From contig NZ_CP113116.1 in assembly GCF_026625985.1 (NCBI RefSeq), positions 5,704,001-5,768,000 on the forward strand: a stretch of 64,000 bases of DNA, given 5' to 3'. The position numbers were made by a program, and so were the translations under genes. The notes under the pieces are model-generated. The model was not told the origin of the DNA and did no database searches. It saw nothing but the letters and a program-made list of their open reading frames with translations. This DNA comes from Mycobacterium sp. Aquia_213 (GTDB taxonomy: Bacteria > Actinomycetota > Actinomycetes > Mycobacteriales > Mycobacteriaceae). Positions 36,358-43,921 of the stretch are shown piece by piece. How positions within the stretch are numbered: the first letter of the stretch is position 1; every line of letters begins with the position of its first letter.

Positions 36358-38478
36358 CTACCGCAGCGACTCTTCGAGCCAGGGCGTCAGCCATTTGACC
36401 CCTTCCGGGGTGAGGTGGACGCCATCGCTGCGTACCTTGATGCCATCGACCTTCGCGGTATAAACCCCGTCGGGGCAAAGCTTTTTGTTCAGATCCAGGA
36501 GCTGAACATTTGGGTGCTGGGCAACTGTCTTGCGCAGCATGGCATTCCATTGGTTGACCCGGTCCGGCTGGTCTTCCGGATATAAACGGCCATCCGGCTT
36601 TTCGCCGCCCCGGCTGTACGGCACGGTGGCGACCATCACTCGAACTCCGCTGGCGCTCACGATGTTCAGTGCTCGCTCCAGCTCGGCGTTGAGATACGCG
36701 TCGAACGTCGGATCTCCGATGTGGGTCCACTGCCCTTCGTTGACCCGGTCCACCGTCTCCCAGCGGCCGATGACCAGCAGCGCGACATCCGGCTGGTCCT
36801 GACTGATCTGCGTTGCCCATCTGCCCGGCCAGGTGTCGCATTCGGCTCGCTGATCCAGGGTTTGGCCGATGTACCGGTACGGCGTGCCGCGAACCAGGCT
36901 GCACCCGATGACCGTGTGGTCGAGGAACGCGAATCCGGGCGTCGGCGGCAGAAAGTGCATCCAGGTCCACCCGATCGAATCACCGAAAACTGAAACGGTG
37001 AACGGCCGGTTAGGGTTTCGCGGCCCGACCGGGCGACTACCGCCCGGCTGCGCCGCGGACACCGCGGCGACCGAGGAAACGTCCGGCGGCAGGCCGGGCT
37101 CGCGTAAACCGGGTCCGACCGGAATCAGCAGCAATGTGATCGCGGCGGCGCTGGCCACGGTGGCGGCGGCCAGCGGTAGCAACGCCACCCGGGCCGGCCG
37201 CCAGCGGCGGACGGGTTGTTCGATCAGCCAATACGACGCGCCGGCCACAGCCAGCGTGAGTCCGCACCGGGCGGCGAACAGCGGCAATCCCGCCCATCCG
37301 GTGCGTTCGCCGTTGAGCGCCAGAAAGATTGGCCAGTGCCATAGATAGACGCCGTAGGAGATGGTGCCCAGCCACACCAGTGGGGGCGCGGCCAAAATGC
37401 GGGCGATCAACCCGCGCTGCTCCAGTGCCACCGGGGCGACGATGAAGACGGCCGCGATCGCTACCCCGATCAGCAACCCGTGCCGAAAATCGCCGACGTT
37501 GCCGGTCGCGTAGTGAGCCGCCGCCGCCAGCCCTGCCACGCCGACAATCGGCAGCACGCGGGCGACGCGGCGCCCCCAGCGACTCCGGATCATGCACCAA
37601 CCGCGGTTCAGCGACGGCCAATCCCGAACCAGCAGAGCCGCTGCCGCGGAGCCGACCAGCAAGGCCTGCGCGCGGGTATCGGTGCCGAAGTAGATGCGGT
37701 CACGCGTGGTGTCGGAGACGAAGACGATGGCGGCCGCCGCGGATGCCAGCGCCCCCAGCGTGGCGATCACGAAAATGGCGAACCGCACCCCGCCGACGGT
37801 GGCCCGCATGAAGTAGCGCTTGGCCCGTGCGGCCAGCAGCAGGGTGACCACGATCAGCAAGACCGGCCAGACGAAGTAGTACTGCTCCTCGACGCCGAGC
37901 GACCAGGCGTGCTGCAGCGGCGACGGCGGCGCGCCCTGGGTGAAGTAGTCGGTCTTCTGCGCGACGAAACGCCAGTTCGCCACCCATAGGAACGCCGCGA
38001 TCGCGTCGTCGCGTAACCCGGTAAGGGCCTGGGCGGGAAGGAGTTCGCGGGCCGCGCCGACGGCGAGCACCATCAACACCAGCGCGGGTAGCAGCCGGCG
38101 GGCACGGCGGATCCAGAACCCGGTCAGGTCGATGCGTCCGGTTCGACCGAGCTCGTCGAGCAACAGCGAGGTGATCAGGAATCCGCTGAGCACGAAGAAG
38201 ACGTCGACGCCGAGGAACCCACCGGTCATGCCGGGGATGCCGCCGTGGTCGGCGAGCACCAGGGCCACCGCTATCGCGCGCAGTCCGTCGAGTGCGGGAA
38301 TGCCGGTGCGCCGCTCGGGTTTGTCCCAAATCGCCAGCCGGCCGACACGACGTACGGGGGCTACCCAACGATTCTGCCGAGCAGAAGACGCCGGCGCGGG
38401 GTACGTCCCGTCCGGCTCAGTGCTCGCTTTGAGAGCGCCCTGACCACTCTGTTGTCCGGCGCGGTAGTTGCTGCCGAT
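36358..38478 (-). CDS. OafA-type membrane acyltransferase with C-terminal SGNH domain (Rv0111-like); start codon unclear
   Basis: An acyltransferase-3 membrane domain (about ten transmembrane segments) is fused to a C-terminal SGNH hydrolase-like domain with SVFGDSIGW (Ser) and SDGVHLT (Asp-His). Family features include GIPALDGLRAIAVALVLADH (catalytic His), FFVLSGFLITSLLL and HAWSLGVEEQYYFVWP. It probably O-acylates an envelope sugar or lipid. Coding similarity clearly extends upstream of GTG 38268 (RRTGIPALDG lies before it). Yet the frame has no ATG, GTG or TTG up to the TGA at 38505-38503. I provisionally start at ATC 38478, preceded by AGAGGAGGGG. A frameshift is the alternative. Confidence 0.8.
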   Translation of the reverse strand: MGSNYRAGQQSGQGALKASTEPDGTYPAPASSARQNRWVAPVRRVGRLAIWDKPERRTGIPALDGLRAIAVALVLADHGGIPGMTGGFLGVDVFFVLSGFLITSLLLDELGRTGRIDLTGFWIRRARRLLPALVLMVLAVGAARELLPAQALTGLRDDAIAAFLWVANWRFVAQKTDYFTQGAPPSPLQHAWSLGVEEQYYFVWPVLLIVVTLLLAARAKRYFMRATVGGVRFAIFVIATLGALASAAAAIVFVSDTTRDRIYFGTDTRAQALLVGSAAAALLVRDWPSLNRGWCMIRSRWGRRVARVLPIVGVAGLAAAAHYATGNVGDFRHGLLIGVAIAAVFIVAPVALEQRGLIARILAAPPLVWLGTISYGVYLWHWPIFLALNGERTGWAGLPLFAARCGLTLAVAGASYWLIEQPVRRWRPARVALLPLAAATVASAAAITLLLIPVGPGLREPGLPPDVSSVAAVSAAQPGGSRPVGPRNPNRPFTVSVFGDSIGWTWMHFLPPTPGFAFLDHTVIGCSLVRGTPYRYIGQTLDQRAECDTWPGRWATQISQDQPDVALLVIGRWETVDRVNEGQWTHIGDPTFDAYLNAELERALNIVSASGVRVMVATVPYSRGGEKPDGRLYPEDQPDRVNQWNAMLRKTVAQHPNVQLLDLNKKLCPDGVYTAKVDGIKVRSDGVHLTPEGVKWLTPWLEESLR

Positions 38479-38590
38479 ACGTCGTCGCCCCTCCTCTTGA
38501 TCTCAGCAAGCTTAGAGGCGACGCCGTCGGATGCGGTGGAGACACGCGCCGGTTTTCCGCTGTCGTACGTACGGATTTCGACTTAAATTG

Positions 38591-40021
38591 TTAGCCCTTG
38601 TCAGGGGCGTAGCCCAGGGTGCTTTTGACTTCCAGATACTCGTGGAAGCCGAACTCGCTCCATTCGCGACCGTTGCCGCTGCGCTTGTAGCCGCCGAATG
38701 GCGCGTTCATGTCGAATGCGTGATTGATCGTCACCCAACCGGCGCGAATCTTGCGTGCCACCTCGCGTGCCTTGTCGAGGTCGGCTCCCGAGACGAACCC
38801 GGCCAGGCCGTATTCGGTGTCGTTGGCGATCTCGACGGCGTGGTCGAGGTCGTCGTAGCCGAGGATGCACAGCACCGGCCCGAAGATCTCCTCGCGCGCG
38901 ATCGTCATGTCATTGGTGACATGCGCGAAGACCGTCGGCTTGACGTAGTAGCCCTTGTCCAGCCCCGCCGGCCTGCCCGGACCTCCGGTAACCACGGTCG
39001 CGCCCTCGTCGACGCCCTTCTGGATCAGTCGCTGGACCTTGTCGAATTGTGTCTTCGACGCCACCGGCCCGATCGCTCTCTTATTGGCGGGATCGCCCAC
39101 CGCGACCTGCTCGGCAGCCGCGCGCGCGATGGTAATGGCCTCCGCCATCCGGGAATTCGGCACCAGCATGCGCGTCGGCGCGTTACAGCTCTGCCCCGAG
39201 TTCGGCATCATGTTGGCCACGCCTGCGCTGACGCCCTCCGCAAAGCCACCGTCGTCAAGCACGATGTTGGGGCTCTTGCCGCCGAGCTCTTGGGTCACTC
39301 GCTTCACGGTCGGGGCGGCAAGCTTGGCCACCTCGATGCCGGCGCGGGTGGAGCCGGTGAACGACACCATGTCGATGTCGGGGTGGCTGGCCAATGCGAC
39401 GCCCACGCCCGCGCCGTCGCCGTTGACCAGGTTGAACACCCCGGCCGGCACGCCGGCGGCAGCCAGGATCTCGGCGAAGATGTAGGGCGAATACGGGGCC
39501 ACCTCAGAGGGTTTCAGGACAACGGTGCAGCCGGTGGCCAACGCCGGGTAGACCTTGACCGCGACCTGGTTGATCGGCCAGTTCCACGGAGTGATCAAAC
39601 CGCAGACACCGATCGGCTCCTTGGCGATCAGCGTTGCCCCTTTGTGTTCCTCGAACGCAAAGTTCTTCAGGGCGTCGATGGCCGTGTTCAGGTGTCCGAT
39701 CCCGAGAAAGACCTGCGGCCCGGCGGCCAAGGAGGGTGGTGCCCCCATCTCCTCGGTGACGGCCTCGGCGAGATCGCTGGCACGCTTCTGGTATTCGGCG
39801 AGGATGGCCTGCAACAGGTCCAGACGCTGTTCGCGGGTGCTCTGCGACCAGCCCGTGAAGGCTCGCCGTGCGGCTTTGACCGCCGCGTCGACATCGTCCG
39901 CCGACCCCAGCGAGATCGTCCCGGACACCTGCTCGGTTGCCGGGTTCTCCACGTCGAAAGCATTGGGCCGCACCGGGTCGACCCACTGTCCGTCTATGTA
40001 GAACTTCAGGTATTCGCGCAT
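38591..40021 (-). CDS. NAD(P)-dependent aldehyde dehydrogenase
   Basis: A 476-residue ALDH. The nucleotide-binding and catalytic parts are clear: ITPWNWPINQVAVKV, FTGSTRAGIEV, the general base Glu in TQELGGKSPNIVL and the nucleophile Cys in NSGQSCNAPTR. The C-terminus PFGGYKRSGNGREW is typical. It is the last gene of the leftward catabolic operon, 32 bp after the thiamine-diphosphate enzyme. In the proposed pathway it would oxidise an aldehyde or semialdehyde to an acid, either after ring opening or after carbon-carbon cleavage by the lyase. Substrate unknown. Confidence 0.92.
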   Translation of the reverse strand: MREYLKFYIDGQWVDPVRPNAFDVENPATEQVSGTISLGSADDVDAAVKAARRAFTGWSQSTREQRLDLLQAILAEYQKRASDLAEAVTEEMGAPPSLAAGPQVFLGIGHLNTAIDALKNFAFEEHKGATLIAKEPIGVCGLITPWNWPINQVAVKVYPALATGCTVVLKPSEVAPYSPYIFAEILAAAGVPAGVFNLVNGDGAGVGVALASHPDIDMVSFTGSTRAGIEVAKLAAPTVKRVTQELGGKSPNIVLDDGGFAEGVSAGVANMMPNSGQSCNAPTRMLVPNSRMAEAITIARAAAEQVAVGDPANKRAIGPVASKTQFDKVQRLIQKGVDEGATVVTGGPGRPAGLDKGYYVKPTVFAHVTNDMTIAREEIFGPVLCILGYDDLDHAVEIANDTEYGLAGFVSGADLDKAREVARKIRAGWVTINHAFDMNAPFGGYKRSGNGREWSEFGFHEYLEVKSTLGYAPDKG

Positions 40022-40053
40022 CGGATCGAACCCTTTCTTGCTGAGTGTGGGCC

Positions 40054-41766
40054 TTACTGTGTGCCTTCGGCGTACCAGGTCCGGAAGCGGTCGTACTTCG
40101 GCATCTCCTCGGAGTTGGCCTTCGGGTCAATGCACACGTGCACGACACCGACTTTGCCACTGGCGTAGGCGCGAGCGATAGCCGGGCCGATCTCCTCTTC
40201 CTTCTCGACGTACTCACCGTGGCAACCGAAGCCCTCGGCGACCTTGTCCATCCGGACGTCTTTGCTCCAGTGCACGCCGGGCTGCGGCGACGGTTGCTCG
40301 AAAGTGCGCTTGTACACGCCTACTTCCAAGCCCCACTGGTGGTCGACGCCCACCACGCACACCAGCGGCAGGTTCTGCCGCGCTGCGGTTTCCAACTCGG
40401 CGATGTGGAACAGGAAGGCCGAGTCACTGGTCAGCAGCATGACCGGGCGTTTGCCGCCCTCGGCGACCGAGGCGCCGACGGCGTACGGCAGACCCGTGCC
40501 CAGGTGACCGAAGTTCTGGTTCCAGATCACGTCGCGCGGCTTGGACTGCGAGTAGGTCCACTGGAAGATCACGGTCGCGCCGCCGTCGCGCACCATGATG
40601 CCGTCCTCGAGTTCGTTGAAGGCCTTGGTGGCCTCGACGACGTAGCGCGCCGGGTGGATCGGCGAGCGTCCCGACGGTGCCGATTCCGCCACGTCCGCAA
40701 GCTCTTTCGCATCCTTTTCGATCAGGACCTGCAACGCGGGTGCGGGTTTGCGCGGAGCATCCTTGAGCGCGTCGACCAGTTGCGGCACGACACCGCGCAG
40801 ATCGCCGACCAGCGCCACGTCGACCGGGCGGTTGACGCCGATGGCGGTCGGGTCCTGCTCGACGTACACCCATTTGCGGTTCGCATTGTTGCCGGCCCAA
40901 TGCTGGGTCCGGCCGTAATGCATCGGCTCACCGAGTTCGGTGCCCAGCGCGACGCACAGGTCGGATTCCTCGACTGCCTCGTTCGCGGCCGGGGAGAACA
41001 GGTAGGGGAACGTCCGCTCCTGCAGTCCCGGGATGAACGAGGTGCCGCCGGAGGTCTGGATCACCGGGCAGGCCATCAGCTCGGCCAGCTCCTTGACCGC
41101 CGCACCCGTGCGCGACGTGTGCACGCCGTGACCGACCAGCAGGATCGGGCTCTTGGCGTCCCGGATCAGCTTGACCGCCTCGGCCACCTCGCGCTCGCCC
41201 GCGCCCTGGTTGACGAGCCGATACCGGCTGGGCGGCAGCGCATCCGGCACGTCGAGCTCCTCGAGGATGACGTGCGAGGGAAACTCGACATACGACGGGC
41301 CCGGAGTGCCCGACATCGCGCGGCGGATCGCTTCGTGGATGATCTCGTCGGTCTGGTCGGCGTACTCGATCGAGCTGCTGTACTTCACCGACGCGGCGAA
41401 AAGGGGCTCCTGCTGCACGAATTGGATGCGGCCGCGCCGCACCCGGCGCTCGGTGACGCGGGCCCGCTGCCCACCGAGGAAGATCACCGGTGAGTTCTCG
41501 ACGAGCGCGCACTGGATCGCGCCGGCGATGTTGGCCATACCCGGGCCGAGCGTTCCGATGCAGAGGCCGGGCTTACCGGTCATCCGCGACGCCGCCTCGG
41601 CCATGAATCCCGCGCTCAGTTCGTGATGCGGTGCGACCACCGACCACCCGCGGGCGTCGGCCTCGGCGAACATGTGCACGAAGTTCGGGTCCGGGATACC
41701 GAACAGCGTGTTCACGCCCTCGGCCTCGAACAGGTCGAGAATGCGCTTGTAGACGGGCACGGGCAT
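40054..41766 (-). CDS. Thiamine-diphosphate-dependent lyase/decarboxylase (acetolactate-synthase-like)
   Basis: A 570-residue ThDP enzyme with Pyr, central and PP domains. The activating Glu is in APHHELSAGFMAEAAS. The Mg-ThDP region reads LTSDSAFLFHIAELETAARQ then CVVGVDHQWG. So the usual GDG-x-NN pattern is changed to SDS and VDHQ. This is not a normal acetolactate synthase. The nearest functions for such divergent members are 2-hydroxyacyl-CoA lyase, oxalyl-CoA or benzoylformate-type decarboxylase. The ATG at 41766 follows AAGGAG. A 72-bp gap to the CaiB gene holds a palindrome. The neighbouring CoA-transferase and aldehyde dehydrogenase fit a lyase that makes an aldehyde. Confidence 0.85.
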   Translation of the reverse strand: MPVPVYKRILDLFEAEGVNTLFGIPDPNFVHMFAEADARGWSVVAPHHELSAGFMAEAASRMTGKPGLCIGTLGPGMANIAGAIQCALVENSPVIFLGGQRARVTERRVRRGRIQFVQQEPLFAASVKYSSSIEYADQTDEIIHEAIRRAMSGTPGPSYVEFPSHVILEELDVPDALPPSRYRLVNQGAGEREVAEAVKLIRDAKSPILLVGHGVHTSRTGAAVKELAELMACPVIQTSGGTSFIPGLQERTFPYLFSPAANEAVEESDLCVALGTELGEPMHYGRTQHWAGNNANRKWVYVEQDPTAIGVNRPVDVALVGDLRGVVPQLVDALKDAPRKPAPALQVLIEKDAKELADVAESAPSGRSPIHPARYVVEATKAFNELEDGIMVRDGGATVIFQWTYSQSKPRDVIWNQNFGHLGTGLPYAVGASVAEGGKRPVMLLTSDSAFLFHIAELETAARQNLPLVCVVGVDHQWGLEVGVYKRTFEQPSPQPGVHWSKDVRMDKVAEGFGCHGEYVEKEEEIGPAIARAYASGKVGVVHVCIDPKANSEEMPKYDRFRTWYAEGTQ

Positions 41767-41799
41767 GGTTGAAAACTCCTTAGCGATAGATATCTGTAA

Positions 41800-41815
41800 G
41801 CGACGTACACGTCGC
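41800..41815. promoter_or_regulatory. Perfect inverted repeat between the CaiB and ThDP-enzyme genes
   Basis: GCGACGT and ACGTCGC (7-bp arms) flank AC in the only sizeable gap inside the leftward operon. It could be an operator for an internal promoter or a processing hairpin. No known regulator is assigned. Confidence 0.35.
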
Positions 41816-41838
41816 AATGTATTGGGGCGCAAAATGTT

Positions 41839-42993
41839 TCATGATTGGACCTTCAGGTCCAGCGTGGCGAGTACCTCTGCGGTGTGGGCGCCGAGCTCGG
41901 GCGCCGGACCCGCAACGCGGCCCGGTGTCTGCGAGAACCAGGTGGGTACGCCCGGGAAGCGCACCGGTCCGTGCGGGGTGTCCACTGTCTCGAACATGCC
42001 GACGGCGGCCAGATGCGGATCGTCGAACAGTGCACCGGGCGTGTTCAATGGCGCGGCCGGTATCTCGAGGCGGCGCAACAGCGCCAACCACTCCGCGGTG
42101 GAACGCTCTTTCATCGTCTCGGCGACCAGCCCGTAGATGGTGTCGATCTCGCGCGCACGTTGTTCCAATGTCGAATACAGCTCGCTGGCCCACGGTGGCT
42201 GCACGGCTTCCATGAAGGCGTTCCAGTGTTTGTCGTTGTAAATCAACGCCGCGATGTAGCCGTCGCTGGTGCGGTAGGGGCGGCGGTTGGGCGCCACGGT
42301 GCGCGGATACACCGCCGGCCCCAGCGGAGGGTCGAACATCGCTCCGTTCGCGTGTTCGACGAGCATGAACGAGGCCATGGTTTCGAACATGGCGACCTCG
42401 ACTTCTTGCGCCTCCCCGGTGCGTTCGCGGTGAAACAGCGCCATCATCGTCGCGTACAGCGCCGTCAGGCCGGCAATCTTGTCGGCCATGATGGTGCCGA
42501 CGTAATCGGCCTCACCGGTCAATTGCTGCTGCACCGCCGGCAGGCCGCATTCCGCCTGGATCGTGTCGTCGTAGGCGGGGCGGTCGTGGTCGGGTCCACG
42601 TCGCCCGTACCCATAACAATTGGTGTAGACGATCGCGGGATTGATCGCGGCGACGTCGTCATAGCCGAAGCCGAGCTTGGCGATTGCTTTGGCGCGCATC
42701 GAGTGGATGAATACGTCGGCGGTCTCGACGAGAGCGCGTAACGCACGCGTTCCGGCGTCGGTTCGCAGGTCCAGCACAACGCTGCGTTTGCCCCGGTTCA
42801 CGTTGACGAATACCCCACTCATGCCGGGCGCCGGCCCCACGGAGATATACCGGGTGTTGTCCCCTTGGGGTGGTTCGACTTTGATCACGTCGGCGCCCAT
42901 GTCGGCCATAATCTGCGTGCAGTACGGTCCCATCACCATTGCGGTGAGATCGACGACGCGCACACCGGTCATCGGGCCCGTCGGGCTAGCCAT
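41839..42993 (-). CDS. CaiB/BaiF family (class III) CoA-transferase
   Basis: A 384-residue class III CoA-transferase. The family N-terminus GVRVVDLTAMVMGPYCTQIMADMGADVIKVEPPQGDNTR is clear in overall pattern, and the catalytic Asp lies in RPAYDDTIQAECG. Members move CoA between carboxylic acids, for example formyl-CoA to oxalate or succinyl-CoA to a substrate acid. ATG 42993 follows AAGGAGCGC and overlaps the SDR gene by 8 bp. In this cluster it could activate the acid formed after ring cleavage, or recover CoA from a formyl-CoA product. The exact donor is unknown. Confidence 0.92.
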   Translation of the reverse strand: MASPTGPMTGVRVVDLTAMVMGPYCTQIMADMGADVIKVEPPQGDNTRYISVGPAPGMSGVFVNVNRGKRSVVLDLRTDAGTRALRALVETADVFIHSMRAKAIAKLGFGYDDVAAINPAIVYTNCYGYGRRGPDHDRPAYDDTIQAECGLPAVQQQLTGEADYVGTIMADKIAGLTALYATMMALFHRERTGEAQEVEVAMFETMASFMLVEHANGAMFDPPLGPAVYPRTVAPNRRPYRTSDGYIAALIYNDKHWNAFMEAVQPPWASELYSTLEQRAREIDTIYGLVAETMKERSTAEWLALLRRLEIPAAPLNTPGALFDDPHLAAVGMFETVDTPHGPVRFPGVPTWFSQTPGRVAGPAPELGAHTAEVLATLDLKVQS

Positions 42994-43921
42994 GAAGCGC
43001 TCCTTGATCGTTTGAGCGGTGAGCCAGCTCGAAGCTGTAACGGATGTGCTGGTTATGCCCGTCCGGGACGACCGGAAAGATAAGTGGCGCTTCGACGTAT
43101 CGGATCGCATCCAGATGGCTGCCGACGTCCTCGATCGTCCACGACGGCCGGCACACGCCTGGGGTCTCCGCGACGACTGCGCGGGCCACCCTACCCGCCA
43201 GCGCGATGAACATTTCACCCGTCACCGAGCACGACTCGTGGGCAAGCCAACCCACCACGGGCGCAACGAGTTCCGCGCCCATCGGCGGATAGGCCGAGGT
43301 GTCGATACCTTCGGCCATGCGCGTCACCGCGGCCGGCACGATCACGTTGCACAGCACGCCCTCGGCGGCGCCTTCGACCGCGGCGACGTTGGACAGCCCG
43401 ATCACGCCGGCCTTGGCGGCGGCATAGTTGGCCACGTCGTGGTTTCCGTACAGGCCACCAATCGATGACGTCAGCACGATGCGGCCGTAGCCCGCCGCGC
43501 ACATGCGCGGAAACGCCGGCCGCACCACGTTGAACGCGCCGCGCAAATGCACGTCGAGCACGGCGTCGAAGTCCTCGTAGCTCATCTCCTTCAGCGAGCC
43601 ACGCCGGACGTTGCCCGCGTTGTGCACCAGGATGTCGATGCCGCCGAAATGCTCCAGCGCGGTCGCGACGATCGCCTGGCCGCCCTCGCGGGTCGCAACC
43701 GACGCGGTACACGCGACGGCTTCGCCGCCGGCCGCGACGATCTCGGCCACCACGTCCTCGGCGGTTGTGGCATCAATGCCGTCACCGGTGAGGCTGCCGC
43801 CGGGATCGTTGACGACGACCTTCGCGCCGCGTCCCGCGAGCAGCTGCGCGTAGGCACGGCCCAGCCCCCGCCCGGCTCCTGTGACGACGGCGACCCGGCC
43901 GTCGAACCGCAACTCGCTCAC
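42986..43921 (-). CDS. SDR oxidoreductase of the 17-beta-HSD4/MFE-2 type
   Basis: A 311-residue short-chain dehydrogenase. NAD binding is TGAGRGLGRAYA; VVNDPGGSLTGDG is the segment typical of the multifunctional-enzyme type 2 (R)-3-hydroxyacyl-CoA dehydrogenases. The active site is SSIGG plus YAAAK. The C-terminal extension of about 60 residues is longer than in classical SDRs. GTG 43921 overlaps the monooxygenase stop by four bases (GTGA). It may oxidise a 3-hydroxyacyl-CoA or a cyclic alcohol in the pathway. Confidence 0.9.
   Translation of the reverse strand: MSELRFDGRVAVVTGAGRGLGRAYAQLLAGRGAKVVVNDPGGSLTGDGIDATTAEDVVAEIVAAGGEAVACTASVATREGGQAIVATALEHFGGIDILVHNAGNVRRGSLKEMSYEDFDAVLDVHLRGAFNVVRPAFPRMCAAGYGRIVLTSSIGGLYGNHDVANYAAAKAGVIGLSNVAAVEGAAEGVLCNVIVPAAVTRMAEGIDTSAYPPMGAELVAPVVGWLAHESCSVTGEMFIALAGRVARAVVAETPGVCRPSWTIEDVGSHLDAIRYVEAPLIFPVVPDGHNQHIRYSFELAHRSNDQGALHG

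Noticed and set aside
38531..40168. 545-codon plus-strand frame opposite the aldehyde dehydrogenase
   Set aside because: Low-complexity His/Arg/Asp/Val composition and full overlap with a clear ALDH gene; a shadow frame.
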